A DNA stretch of 25,975 bases from Ophiothrix spiculata (GCA_000969725.1 JXSR01S017901.1), one strand, 5' to 3'. Counted from the first letter of the stretch, positions 1 through 11,576 are shown. Notes: generated from the sequence alone by a model not told the origin. Translations and numbers: made by a program.

Positions 1-384
1 AAGATATCTAATGTATTTTTTAGTTTGTTTGTTTCGTTAAATTTAGTGTCATTGGCATTAAGGATCTTCCCCTTTTACGTCTGTCAAAATGATGTCTCAA
101 TAGCCTATGGGTTAATTGCCAGCTGACAAGACGATTATCTTGTTAGAAGACCAGTATCCTGCAGCAATGTTCACGGGCAATTCTTTGAATAATTCAATAT
201 AACCCACTATCAGAAGCTACTTGGCTAAACAGCATCGACGGTTTTAGCGACGTAAAGTAATAGCCGGTTGAATTACATTATATATCGAGTAACGTAAATT
301 GGTATTCAATTAGTTTCGTCATCAACAGATGTTGATGATGTGAACTGGGAGGAGACTTATAATAAAGAGGACCTTTTTTGCATT
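1..384. other. Intergenic, nothing recognised
   Basis: No open frame with recognisable protein character, no RNA gene and no obvious repeat was seen on either strand. The base composition is the same AT-rich background as the rest of the window. Confidence 0.5.
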
Positions 385-845
385 GGTTACAGCAATGCTC
401 CTGTCGAATGACCCCCTTTTTTTGCTCCGCTCTCACCCAATGACCCCCTTTTTCACTGAGCTGTCACCCAATGACCCCCTTTTATTTTGAAAGTCAACCT
501 TTTTTATGGTGACTCTCATCCATTGCCCTGATTTTTCATGAACCTACACCGAATGACCCCCTTTTTTCGCTAAATTTGTCAATTTTTTTGAAAATTTTAC
601 GAAAATTTGTCAATTTTTTCGAATTTTTTTTACGAAAATTAGCCTCATTTTATTCAAAAACTTACACCGAATGACCCTGTTTTTCGCTCTTGCCAACAAA
701 TCGCTCGAAATTACCCAGTTTTTTTACCCTCTACACCGAATGACCCCCTATTTTTCAATGTATTTCTCACCTATTGCCCCTACATTTCGAAAGTCGGTAG
801 GAGCAGGTACGTCACTTTCATATTTGAGTGCCCCCCCGGGAATCG
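385..845. repeat. Degenerate repeat of CGAATGACCCCCTTTTT motif
   Basis: The core (CACC)GAATGACCCCCTTTTT or a clear variant recurs about eight times, near 405, 434, 465, 515, 544, 663, 732 and 767. Spacing starts at about 30 bp and then becomes irregular. Between about 565 and 650 a second short motif, ACGAAAATTTGTCAATTTTT with variants, is itself partly tandem. The block ends in a GAGTGCCCCCCCGGG segment near 826-840. One plus-strand frame through its 3' part stays open for 96 codons (671-961) but looks like translated repeat. It may be the end of a dispersed transposon or a satellite-like array. The class is not identified. Confidence 0.7.
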
Positions 846-1062
846 GAAGGTGGTTGAGGCGTATCATGTCTACCTTTTATTGTATTGAGAAAGATTTCTT
901 ATCCATCGTGTTCTATATGAAGGTAAATCAGATTGAAATGGTCAACATACACAATTCATAGATTTGTTACTTTAAAATGCATTTAAGTACACATTGTGGT
1001 CATTTTGAATAAGCAGATTTGTAGTAAAGTTTTGATAATATACTAGTAATTCAAAACATCAG

Positions 1063-1090
1063 CACTCTCTGTTTTGTTTTGTTTTTTGGT
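1063..1090 (-). repeat. AAAAC-rich tract, possible LINE 3' tail
   Basis: On the minus strand the sequence downstream of the LINE remnant runs into a short AAAAC-type tract (plus-strand GTTTTGTTTTGTTTTTTGG). Many non-LTR elements end in A-rich or short simple repeats, so this could be the original 3' terminus about 300 bp after the stop. That assignment is inference. Confidence 0.3.
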
Positions 1091-1377
1091 CGAAATATAT
1101 TCGGATATGCCAGATAAAAAGTACAACAAAATTGCATAGTATACAAAATATAGAAAACATGAAATACATTTGAACAAGCAGCATACATTAGAAAAAAGAA
1201 CATGGCCAACTTTCAACACAATGCCATCAATAGACGAACACGAGGACAAAGCTGACAATCCAGGATTAACCATTAAGCCTGACAATATAAGCAAGCTTAT
1301 TTCCAATGGGCTCCAAGGGAAGAACAGAAAAAAGATGAATGGAGATCAGACAAACAACCAATGATTGAGGGACAAAA

Positions 1378-1950
1378 TTACACAATGAAATCAGACAACT
1401 CCTGATGGAGAGGTCTATTTGCAAGATGGAGCTTGACATTTTGCTTAAAAGCATGCTTATTGGGTAATCACTTGATGTTAGATGGGAGACATTCCAATCT
1501 AAGATGGCATTGTAGTAGAATGTGGTGGAAGCAATTCCTTTTACCCTTGGCACAATAAAACTGTTATTACTTGATCTAGTTCTATGAGAATGCATTGTAT
1601 GTGCCCTGCTGAAGTTTTGATGAAGGTAAGGTGGACCTTGAAGGTTAAAAATATTGAAAGCATGATTTAGCCTCAGTTGTTTGACTCTGTCATTAAATTT
1701 CAGAATGTTCAGCTGGTCAAGTTCCTGTTGACCAATATTATCTCTTTGAGAGAGATTTAAGTCAAAACGAGCAATTTTATTTTGAGTAATTTGCAATTTA
1801 ATTTTGTGCTGCTGAGTTAAGTTACTGCACCAAGATGTGCAGCAATAATCCATGTGGCATTGAATTAAGATGTTGGTGGCATCTTGCTTGATGTTGACAG
1901 CAAAAACATGACGAAATCTAAAAACCTTTGGACAAGAAATAGTGAGGGAG
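1378..1950 (-). pseudogene. Non-LTR retrotransposon reverse transcriptase, C-terminal remnant
   Basis: The minus strand encodes the region after the RT palm of a LINE-type (CR1/L2/Jockey-like) polymerase. Visible hallmarks in order are ILIQCHMDYCCTSW, a basic segment KIKLQITQNKIARF, then RTRSSNNSFIVPRVKG and FYYNAILDWN, which match the usual 'TRs...l.vPr...sF...WN.LP' tail of such enzymes. The 'LP' after WN is missing. Around 1458-1468 the frame changes: the open frame drifts into unrelated sequence, while the next frame continues with HAFKQNVKLHL and LANRPLHQELSDFIV and stops at 1378-1380. A single-base deletion explains this most simply. Upstream, similarity continues in frame past the first Met (1853) to about 1945 and then fades, so the 5' part is lost. 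The clade cannot be settled by eye. The copy is dead. Confidence 0.75.
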
Positions 1951-2147
1951 GCAATTTACATCAAGAAAGAACCACACCCTCAATAGGGAAGGAGCCGTGA
2001 ATTAAAGGCCACTAAAATGTGCATACTCGTTGAAAATAGTGAACGCCTTGTCAAATGTACAAAACTTACGGAAAACCTCTTGAATCTTCAAATTTTAATA
2101 AGAATTTAGATAATTATGATTTGAACGATTAACTATTGCAAGTAAGA

Positions 2148-2310
2148 CTAATCGATTGGTGTTATTTTCCTCACGTCTGCATACTTGCGTTGGCACTGAT
2201 GCCAGTTAAACATGGATGGCGATATTCGGCGGCAATTTGAATGAAATTGTGAATCAAGCCGATTAATCTGTATTCCCTGGATGAATTACGTTATGTATCT
2301 TAGCCACTTT
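2148..2310. repeat. Repeat module A, copy 1
   Basis: This segment aligns with 5127-5290 along its whole length, with shared stretches such as GGTGTTATTTTCC, CACGTCTGCA and GCGTTGGCACTGATGCC and the end motif TACGTTATGTA / TACGTAATGTA. Copies have drifted by tens of percent with small indels. No open frame or terminal inverted repeat was seen. It opens the first of three proposed A...B/C units. Confidence 0.7.
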
Positions 2311-2365
2311 AATATACAGTTAGCCTGTTCAAATTTGTCGTAAGTTATCTCATTAAAGGACAAAG

Positions 2366-2393
2366 GATTTAGTTTACATTTGTAAACTAAATC
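2366..2393. repeat. Perfect 12-bp inverted repeat (hairpin)
   Basis: GATTTAGTTTAC (2366-2377) and its exact reverse complement GTAAACTAAATC (2382-2393) are separated by the loop ATTT. The hairpin sits just downstream of module A copy 1. No function is assigned. Confidence 0.6.
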
Positions 2394-3146
2394 GTAAATG
2401 ACAAAAGAAGTATCGAATTAATTTTACCGCACAAAAGAGGCATGTCAATGAAAGTATAGGATAGGCTATTGTCTTCGACGAAAGCAAAAACGTCTAGAGG
2501 TTTTTAGTTGTGCTTTTTATCGTGTAAACACAAAAGGATTGTTAAGGATTGCAATTTCTCAAGTGGGATTATCTATACTTATTGACTCCAGTGAATAGAA
2601 TAAGTAATGGGTTAACAAAATATTTTACTACGGATTACAAAATACATTGTTATGCATGCACGGAGAGAACATTTGAACTGTATAATTGTGTGCCAATAAA
2701 AATGCAAGATTTTTTTTACATTTTTTTTCTGAGTGAATTAGTCTACAGGTAATTAAAGTTATTACAAACTCTATTAGGCCCTTAATAATTGAGCTTGTCC
2801 GATTTCATAATCTCAATACCATAATCAATATCAAATGTAAACTGTAATAAAGGAATTAAAGCAAATTAGCTTCATCTCCAGATAAAACAAGTATCACTTA
2901 GTTACATTTGTGTTTAGTGAGTGCTATACCGAAAGCTAATTGAAAGTATCTAATTAAGCAAGAAAAAAAACCAGAAAAACTTTTTCAATTGTTATTGTAT
3001 TCAAAATGTTGTTGTTTTCTCCCCAAAATTTCATGTTCAACGTTTCCTGAAACTGGAATGTTAAATACCGCTTCTAAATGTATGACATAATGTGACCCAG
3101 TGTTTATGTTTTCATTTTGTTATCATAATAACGAAGTCAGTCAGGA

Positions 3147-3202
3147 CAGTCCAATTGATAATGATGGTTTAAAAGGTAAAGTTACAATAAATACGATTAT
3201 TA
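3147..3202. repeat. Repeat module M, copy 1 (weak)
   Basis: This segment aligns with 6526-6579 at roughly three-quarters identity, sharing the stretches TAATGAT, AAAGG and AAATACGA in the same order. Its position between A and B of the first unit matches the position of the other copy between A and C of the second unit. The similarity is modest and could extend further in both directions. Confidence 0.4.
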
Positions 3203-3489
3203 GCAAGCCTTTGCTATTTTTTTCGCGCGGTGTGCCTTTATGAAAGAGAAAAGCTATCAACATACTCTTTCATTTTTGGTTTCAATACAGCTCGCATAGG
3301 AATCTCACCGCATTATGTTCTTTCACTTGGTCAAAGCAAAATATTCTTCGGTTAAAGCGTTTGTGTTGAAACTAATAAAAAACCAATCGAAAAAGTCTAA
3401 TAAAACAGCTTGCTAGCCAGGAGTTACAAACCCATTCAAGAGCTTGACAAATAAGACGACGTTCAAATATTGGAAAAAAAAAAGTTGAA

Positions 3490-5027
3490 CATGCGTAATA
3501 CTATGCTAATGTCAGATATATTCATCCTTTGAATCATCATATCTTGTATTTGAGCCAAGACATTGGATATCTACCTCGAGGGTTATTACATGCTTAAGTG
3601 TGATTCATATCGTGTTAAATTCGTATCTGATCTAACTCTTACCGTGCTTACAGGACGAGATAGAAGACAATGTTTTATTCACGCGATCCAAAATATGTGT
3701 TTGTTGTGTCTTTCCGATTCCATTTGTCATTATGCAATACTTTTAACTGGAATTTGATATTTTGATAAAGGTATGGTTAAAAGCATAATCTAGAATAGAT
3801 AATATCGAAGTTGGTTAATATAAAACCATTTTTTTAAAAGCTAAATGTAACTTTGTTTTATTAAGAATTACTTTTGACGTAAATGTAAAATACCGTTTTA
3901 TAGATAATGTAATTGGTACGTCAATCAATTTTTGTTTCAAATATATGATGACAAATTAATACTATAATAATCTTCTTTGTTTTCCATGACGAGCTTTAGC
4001 AAGAAATTCATATTGAAATTATTTTTTTAATAAAAGAAATGGATAATCTTAAAGGTGCATTGGACAAAAGGTCAAAATTTTATATATTTTATACATTGTT
4101 CGGTAATATTTGTCAACTACCCAATATTGATATCATTTTGATCAAATTCTCCTGAAACATCAAAAGTACTTTCGTTTTGCATGTTGACCTTGGGTATGAG
4201 GCTATTCTCTAACAAAGTGTGTTAATGCAAAAAGTCAGGTTGTTATTTTTTTTGTAAATCATGTAAATCGCATCCTGATTGTAGCATTAATTAATTATAA
4301 GTCTAATGATAAACGCGCCTACAGTTCATGAAGTGTCATGTCATCTAAACACATTTTCATCAACCGACAACACGCGAAATCTGCTTGCGTAAATCGCAAT
4401 ATGTCGTAAAACCCTCTCTTCAACAACAAATCTTAATTTTCTGTAGACACAATAAAGTAGAAACCGTTTCAATGTCGGCAAAGCGTAATGGATGAGAAAT
4501 TTAGTAGTACTAAAAGTAAAAAGCATAGGGAACATATCGGAATCCTCACGACTAGTGCTTAAAAAGATAAAATTGAAATAAAAGAAATACGTAGTTATCG
4601 ATATTTCTTGATTAAAGGTCTTATCATTGCCATGCTTCTCTCAGCATGTTTGGTTTAAAGTGCAGGTAATTATGTAATGGGAATTTAAAGCAGAACATGT
4701 AGTAGTTTTACCAATATTCATTTGAACAATCTTGAAAAGACAGTAAACATCTAATTAAATGTGAAAAGCCTGAATCTATATAAGCAATTTTATCTTGTTG
4801 CATCTTTGATAAAATCAGAAATTGTACAAAAGTTTAGCTGAGCATTTTATTTACCATTTTATCTGCTTGACTGCATTAAAGCAAGGCACTTGTGAAGACA
4901 TGATACATGACAAACTTACGACATATCGAGCGGATATTAATTTTCTATGGAGAATGTTTCAAAGAATCTCATTTTAGTTACCAAATGTTCCACCGTATCT
5001 TTATGAACAGAAAAACAGGAAAATGAA
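3490..5027. other. Intergenic, nothing recognised
   Basis: Only short spurious open frames (up to 64 codons) without recognisable motifs occur here. No RNA gene, microsatellite or inverted repeat of note was seen. In the tandem-unit model this is the interior of unit 1. Confidence 0.45.
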
Positions 5028-5118
5028 GGCCAGAAGCACATTTAACACTCAAAGTGAAAATGCAAACATATGTACATTTTCACATTTAGCACCCTCCTTC
5101 AATAGAATAATATTTAGA
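5028..5118. repeat. Repeat module B, copy 1
   Basis: About 90 bp nearly match 9511-9601. Shared uninterrupted stretches include AGAAGCACATTTAACACTC, AAAGTGAAAATGCAAACATA and TTAGCACCCTCCTTCAATAG. It is followed within about 10 bp by module A copy 2 (5127). That abutment is why I propose a head-to-tail unit junction here. Confidence 0.8.
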
Positions 5119-5126
5119 TTTGAAAT

Positions 5127-5290
5127 ACTAATGGTGTTATTTTCCACACGTCTGCACAATTGCGTTGGCACTGATGCCTGCTAAACCCGGACGGCGACAT
5201 TTGTCGACAAATTGATTAAAATGTGTAATCAATCTGATAAATCTGTATTCACGTTACGGATTACGTAATGTAATATAGTCACTTAAATTA
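5127..5290. repeat. Repeat module A, copy 2
   Basis: This is the second copy of the module at 2148-2310. It contains a 14-bp perfect palindrome, ATTTGTCGACAAAT (5199-5212), that is not intact in copy 1. The shared start ACTAAT...GGTGTTATTTTCC carries a 5-bp length difference (CGATT present only in copy 1). Confidence 0.7.
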
Positions 5291-5648
5291 TAATCCGGCA
5301 TGATACTAATTCCCGACTGCTTGTTTATGATATTTATATCCAGTAGACACAAATTATTAATTTCCTTTCTTATCTGCATTTCTAATCAGATAAGTTTCTT
5401 TTTTTCATTTATTTACTACATTCAAAGTATAAATAAATTTAAATGTTGCAACTTTGATTAACTCAAAGAAAATGAATTTTTGGGGTCTAGTGAATTAAAA
5501 TTTTGACCAAAACTAGTCTGTTGAGGTAAAAATTATAAATGTTTGGTCAATTTCTGCAGTTTGTGCTAAAAAATCATATTTCCTAAAAAAAGAAGCTAAT
5601 CATGCTGCTGCAAACGGGGTTTAATGAATGACTAGGAGGCCTGATAGA

Positions 5649-5664
5649 GGGGGGGGGGGGGGGG
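5649..5664 (+). repeat. Homopolymer run of 16 G followed by CCC
   Basis: An uninterrupted run of 16 G is followed directly by CCC. Such runs are prone to slippage and sequencing error, so the exact length is unreliable. A similar G-run lies at 11577-11589. Confidence 0.9.
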
Positions 5665-6103
5665 CCCTTAATCGCCGAATATAGGTATCCTGCTCATTTA
5701 CACCTGGTCTGGCACAAACAGAAATACGGCATGTCTGATAGATCGGCATTGTATCAAGGCTGATAATTTTGAACGTTTGTGAAATATACATTTTATATTT
5801 AAGAAACGTTGAAAAGCTGTATCTTTGCTTTTTTAATTTAAAACATTCGTGCGAAAATGACTGAGATAGAACTTACGAAAGAAGCCGGAGTCACGTTCAA
5901 AAACAAATGTTGTACTTTACGTGGATTTCAGTGATTCGAATCTACTAGTCTACTACAATTTCGGAATATTTGCAACTTTTTTGTATTATTTTATTATTGA
6001 TTTAATTTGGAAAGCCACTTTGTTATATTTCATTTTGTATCAATACAGTTGAGTGTTTTCCAGAGCAAAAATAATAAAAGCAAATATACACCAATAGTAC
6101 TTG

Positions 6104-6135
<32 letters not shown>
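6104..6135 (+). repeat. (AAT)n microsatellite
   Basis: About ten tandem AAT/TAA trinucleotides run without interruption. This is an ordinary simple repeat lying inside the proposed second tandem unit. Confidence 0.95.
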
Positions 6136-6525
6136 TGTACAAAAACGATAGTACACACCCACTTATTGGCTGGATTATAAATTATACGGAAACAATGTAC
6201 GCCACGCTAAATAAATATTTCAATCGCAGCATTTTCATGGGCAATTGGAATTTCTACACTAGTAATGGCTTTGAATTAAAATGCCAACTATTATGTGAGC
6301 GATCATTGGATTAATGGTCGTCTGGATCACTCGCTATTAATGCATTTCACCTACAGATTCGACAATTTTATTTTATCTTTAATGTAAAGGCATTAACCAC
6401 AGTAAAATAATATAGCACAATGCCCATCACAGTAGTATTAAGAGATTCCATATGCCATTAACCTTATTTAATATTATCTCAGTATCAACATACATACTTT
6501 ATCCAAATTTCGAATTCAGCTATAA

Positions 6526-6579
6526 CAGTCAATTCAATAATGATAGTTAAAGGGGTAGAACAATTAAATACGACTCTTA
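6526..6579. repeat. Repeat module M, copy 2 (weak)
   Basis: This is the counterpart of 3147-3202. It lies about 1.4 kb after module A copy 2, whereas copy 1 lies about 1.0 kb after module A copy 1. The difference can be accounted for in part by local insertions such as the AAT microsatellite. Confidence 0.4.
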
Positions 6580-6727
6580 TCGAATGTTTCAATGTTAATA
6601 GGGTAAAATCTTTACGTATGTTTTATAAGATGCGCCCTTAGGAATCAAACTATATATCAATAATATGCTAGTCGCACAAGTTAAAAGGTCCGAGATAATG
6701 TTTTACAAGCCAAAAGCTTCAAAACTT

Positions 6728-7004
6728 TAGCAAGGAGGATATATAACTTGACAAGAAAATGACACCAGAAAAGTGCCACCACCTTCGTTAAACTCCAACA
6801 AGCTTCATCAGAATAAGGAAGATCAATCTCAAGAGACGATGCTTTTACCTTCATATCGATGCTTTTACCTTCATATCAATGCAATGCTCCAGTTCTCCTA
6901 TCTAATTAGTTCAAATCAGTTGAAGAGCCTATAGCGACTCTAAATAGAGATGTAGAAATAACCCGCTCTTGAGAACACGGTACAAAGGATATTGGGAAAC
7001 CACG
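6728..7004. repeat. Repeat module C, copy 1
   Basis: This segment aligns with 9621-9893 over about 270 bp. The best-conserved blocks are GTGCCACCACCTT, CAATCTCAAGAGA, GCTTTTACCTTC and TAATTAGTTCAAATCAGTTG. At 6838-6877 the 20-bp sequence GATGCTTTTACCTTCATATC is present twice in perfect tandem, whereas copy 2 has it once in diverged form. That duplication is therefore specific to this copy. Confidence 0.75.
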
Positions 7005-8954
7005 AAACACAAGGAAGAAATGCAAACCAAACCTTTAATTACTTTCAAGGATCTTCAAGTCACAGCAATTTAGATTTATAAACATTAAGTAATAACTCTT
7101 TTTAGCTTTTATTTGTCCAACCAAATCTATTAATACGCATTCTCTAAACACGCATCATGATCAATGCGTTTGGAGAAGAAACGAACATTGGTAAAATGAA
7201 TATTCATAATACAGTTCGCGCCACTTTATTGGGTAACACGAGAATGTAGCAAAATGTCTTGATAATTAGTTGTAGACAAAGCAAAAAACAGAAATCGCCG
7301 TGATTAAGTAAGAGGCACAACATCAGTAAGTATACACTAATGGAGCTTACAAAAAAATGGACCCAAATAAAGGAAACAACCGGTATTTTGACTTAATTAG
7401 GATTTTGTTGAGCTTTTTAATATAATTTTGAAAATTGTGGTAGTTGTTTTCTCGTACTTGTATTCTACATCCTTTATTAATTTAATCGTCATACATGCGT
7501 GGAAATGTTGGAGCATTATATGCATGTTTGTCACAAATTATCCCGTTCATCAGGAGGAATGTATCGATGATGTACAGATAATTTTGCACTATTATGTCAA
7601 TTATCCAAAAATCCCCTTTATCAGGATCCCGATTCGACTGTACTTCATTTTACTCCACGCTGTTCATTCGCCATGTTCACCTGTAATATCTTTGTTAGAT
7701 AAACAAACCACCGTATAGTTGGTCACACCTGTTTGTTGACATTCCCAGTGTATATTTCTCGAGGTATAGGAATGATAGGGAAGAATTTTACTGCCTTTAG
7801 ATACATGCTTTAATACAAGATAAGCATAGCAGATTCTATATAAGGCAATGACCTTCGCATCGTGAAAATTCATGCCTTGTCAATATCGCCGAAACAAAAA
7901 ACATCACGACCTAGTATACTATACAATGAAAATAAACCAGACTCGAAACACGACTCTAAAGATAAAAAGAATGAAAAATTATGAAAATATATTCGATGTC
8001 TTATTTACAATATTCTCTGCAAGGTGATATTTTTGGCTGTTCAGGTGTGTTTTGTATTAAAGGAATAAATCAATAGGGTATAACGGTCATTGGCACGTGT
8101 TTGTGTTATCTATTGAGATGAATATCAAAAATTTGTTTTGCAAAATTCAATAACACCAAAATTCGATAACAATATAAATATATTCTCAACTAACGGAATT
8201 AGTATGAAGATAGCTGTCATATTTAAAGGTTTAATTTCCTATTTCAACATGTGTGTATTTACTTTTAACTAGTTGACCTTGATCCCTGAAATGCAATTGG
8301 CGAGATTTAACCTTTAGGTTGCTTTTGATTTACTCTCAAGAGGCAAAAGAAGTATATAAAAAGTATGTAACTCTGGGGAAGAGACTGTTTTACAAATACA
8401 TAAGAAATGAAAATAAGTTTACCAATTAATTTTATATTTTATGTCATATCTCCGAAACTATAATGAATTTGGATTTATAATCAGAAAAATATGGACTTCA
8501 ATTTGACATCAAAATATGTACTACTTACAGTTGAGCCCTTGGGGATAAGAATGTGATCGGAACCTACACCTTTAATCATCAATTGGCATACTGTTTGATA
8601 CAACACGTGTAAATCAGAATATAGGGATTTTACCTGAGGTTTATTCACTATAGAACGCCATCGATTCATACAAAACAAGTAACCCTTCACAAGTCCAATT
8701 TGTAATGAAACATAATCAAATATTCAAATAAAAATATCAAATAAACCCAATATATAAAATATTGTTTGATTTATTTTACGTTCTCTCTATACTTTTTTAC
8801 ACATGTATCTGTACAGCAAATCTAAAAGTAAATATCAGACTTCGCAATTTCATAAATATAAATGGCTGATAGAGCTAGGGCCCTTTATTGGGCACATCAT
8901 ATCATTATATTTTTTCATCGAAATGTGTCCCTCATAATTTGTTTACCATGACAG
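7005..8954. other. Intergenic, nothing recognised
   Basis: Several short open frames (69-96 codons) occur on both strands, none with recognisable domains or composition unlike the background. No RNA gene or convincing repeat was found. It separates the second and third proposed repeat units. Confidence 0.45.
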
Positions 8955-9078
8955 GTATGCACAGCAGATTTCACCTGCCATAATATGACCTGAACGTCAG
9001 TCGACAATTTGATTAGAATTGGGAATCAACCCATTCAATCTGTCCTCCCTTGACAAATTACACAATGCATCATAGCCT
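8955..9078. repeat. Repeat module A, copy 3 (diverged)
   Basis: The core from about 8990 matches module A copies 1 and 2 through AGTCGACAA-TTGATTA, GGGAATCAA, CAATCTGT and ATTAC-CAATG-A. The 5' part (8955-8990) aligns only loosely. This is the most degraded of the three copies. Confidence 0.5.
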
Positions 9079-9510
9079 TTTGAAATAAACCTTTACTTGT
9101 CATCTCTTGTTGACAAAAATAAGTATTTCAAAAAGATATATCGAAAATTCCACTTTATAATGGATTATTTTTTTTTAATTCAAATTCTCTTCGAAATCGG
9201 AAAAGATGGCTTCCGCGATACTTACTTTGCCACATAAAATGCTTTGATGAATACATAAAGATGCAGAGCATATATATTCCCCATTGTTATGTAATTCATG
9301 CAATCATGATGTTTTGTGCATTTTTAAACTGAAATCACATGGAATAACATTCACTAGCACAATCGTAGATAACAATAACTCTGGAGTTGCAAACAGTTTA
9401 ATACTAAGTAAGTAAATATAATATCGGATACTACAAACAGTCTCTCCTTCCCATTTACTTATAATTTTGTGAACTAAATTTGCGTAATCTACTTTAAAAA
9501 CAGGAAATTT

Positions 9511-9601
9511 GATGAAGACAGAAGCACATTTAACACTCAAAGTGAAAATGCAAACATATTTAAATTTTCCCATTTAGCACCCTCCTTCAATAGAATAATT
9601 T
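9511..9601. repeat. Repeat module B, copy 2
   Basis: This is the partner of 5028-5118 and the best-conserved module pair of the family. Here it is followed after about 20 bp by module C copy 2 rather than by module A. Confidence 0.8.
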
Positions 9602-9620
9602 ATACGGCACTTTGAAGAAA

Positions 9621-9893
9621 TTAGCAGGAAGAACTTAGTATTGACAGATTGACAAGGAAATAATTGCAGAAATGTGCCACCACCTTAGTTTGAACATGCC
9701 TACTACTCCTGAAAGCTTCTTCAAATTGAGGAAGACCAATCTCAAGAGATGAAGCTTTTACCTTCGCATCAATGCACCAGTTCCCCTACCTAATTAGTTC
9801 AAATCAGTTGAAGAGCCAATAAATGACTCGCAATGAAGATGTAGAAAGGAACCGCTCTTAAGAAAACTGCACAAGGATATTAAGGAAACTGCG
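9621..9893. repeat. Repeat module C, copy 2
   Basis: This is the partner of 6728-7004, about three-quarters identical with small indels. It lacks the 20-bp tandem duplication found in copy 1. It closes the proposed third A-B-C unit. Confidence 0.75.
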
Positions 9894-10929
9894 TAGCCGC
9901 GTGTCATGTTTTACAAGTAGAAGTTAACATGGTTTTAAAGGAAGCGGTAAATTGACTTTATATCAGACGTGTTTGATGTCAATGAACACACTGAATGTTA
10001 ATTCTAATGTCAAGTGTTCATCTTCTAAGGCTAGTATTAACGAGATGCTTACATTTTTCATTTCTTTAAACAATGTACTATATCAACTATTATTACTATT
10101 ATTCTGAACAATAGTAAGCGGCCAGACCCGGCAGTCGGCTTCCGGTTGAGTTTTGAATTGACCCCTTGTACAAATTGTTTGATGAAGGCATCGTTATGCA
10201 ATACATATTGTGAGCTTAAAAGTATCAAGCAAAGTAATTTTGTTTGCTTGAATTTAAATAAAAAGTGCTTTTAGTACATTGAATAGAGGCAGGGGACATT
10301 AGTGTATCGATTCGACGTTTGATACACAGATTGAACCATCCTTGGTTCAATTGAATCATTCATTGAATCAAAAATGCCTCATTTAAAGTATGCAGAGTTA
10401 ATGTGAAGTATACATCTATAGATGTCATTTTTTTTAGAAATTAAGAATGTTGCAGTTAAAAATTTATTACTTTAAGCTCAATCACTATACTAGAGATAGT
10501 TTTGTTATTCAAAACGACACAAGTTACGGACATTTGAATCACATATCTGTTATGATAACTGGAGATGCTGTCATTTAGAGAAACATAAACGGTGTATTGT
10601 ATTACTAAAGAAAATCCGTAATGTATCCTTGGTCAAACCATTAAACATTAAGTTGTATCTCAACAGCTTTTACATTTGAAGGAACCGTGGTTTTTAAGTA
10701 GGTAATATACTTTTTCTTTAAATAAATTTCTATAAAAGTAAATATTTGTTGGCAGTTAAAAACACACACGCTTATCATTTTACTGATCAATTTTAGACGC
10801 TTCGGGCTACAACATATTAATAAGTAAAACTGCGATTTCCTGAACTGAAAACAAGCATTTTGTCGAATGCATTACTCTTTGAATTTTTATAAACATAATG
10901 ACTAAAATAACAAAATAGAAAATTGGATA
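9894..10929. other. Intergenic, nothing recognised
   Basis: No gene, RNA or repeat module was recognised. A short GC-richer patch near 10117-10150 stands out from the background but has no tRNA-like or coding structure that I can see. Confidence 0.45.
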
Positions 10930-11319
10930 NNNNNNNNNNNNNNNNNNNNNNNNNNNNNNNNNNNNNNNNNNNNNNNNNNNNNNNNNNNNNNNNNNNNNNN
11001 NNNNNNNNNNNNNNNNNNNNNNNNNNNNNNNNNNNNNNNNNNNNNNNNNNNNNNNNNNNNNNNNNNNNNNNNNNNNNNNNNNNNNNNNNNNNNNNNNNNN
11101 NNNNNNNNNNNNNNNNNNNNNNNNNNNNNNNNNNNNNNNNNNNNNNNNNNNNNNNNNNNNNNNNNNNNNNNNNNNNNNNNNNNNNNNNNNNNNNNNNNNN
11201 NNNNNNNNNNNNNNNNNNNNNNNNNNNNNNNNNNNNNNNNNNNNNNNNNNNNNNNNNNNNNNNNNNNNNNNNNNNNNNNNNNNNNNNNNNNNNNNNNNNN
11301 NNNNNNNNNNNNNNNNNNN
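10930..11319. other. Assembly gap (390 N)
   Basis: An uninterrupted run of N. Any open frame drawn across it is meaningless. Real length and content are unknown. Confidence 0.99.
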
Positions 11320-11576
11320 ACTTGTCAAAATTGTAGTCTGCTATTCAAGCACACCATCAAGTTTGCTTTAGAGTAAACTGTTTGTCATGGCTTCTGTTAT
11401 TAGTGTCATTACTGTTTTGACATTGCTTCTTGGTTGAAAGGAATAAATATCATTGATAACGGCAAGTATAGTTTATAGGATATAATGTAAAAATAGGATG
11501 ATATGATCTTGTTTTGTAGCCTTCAAAATCTGTAATAATAATTTCTTAGGTGTTTAAGAATCCCTTTAGTGCACAA

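Noticed and set aside
671-961. 96-codon plus-strand frame as a gene
   Set aside because: It lies largely in the CCCCCTTTTT repeat block and encodes recurring HRMTP-like words, the signature of translated repeat.
1266-1458. C-terminal extension of the LINE frame as a separate or continuous protein
   Set aside because: This part is out of frame with the retrotransposon reading. The genuine tail is in the neighbouring frame and stops at 1378-1380.
6907-6915. Pol III B-box-like GTTCAAATC in module C (also in copy 2 near 9800), suggesting a SINE
   Set aside because: No matching A-box at the right distance and no tRNA-like fold or A-rich tail was seen.
10807-11336. Long open frames on both strands across 10807-11336
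   Set aside because: They consist almost entirely of the N gap, so the frame is only open because the bases are unknown.
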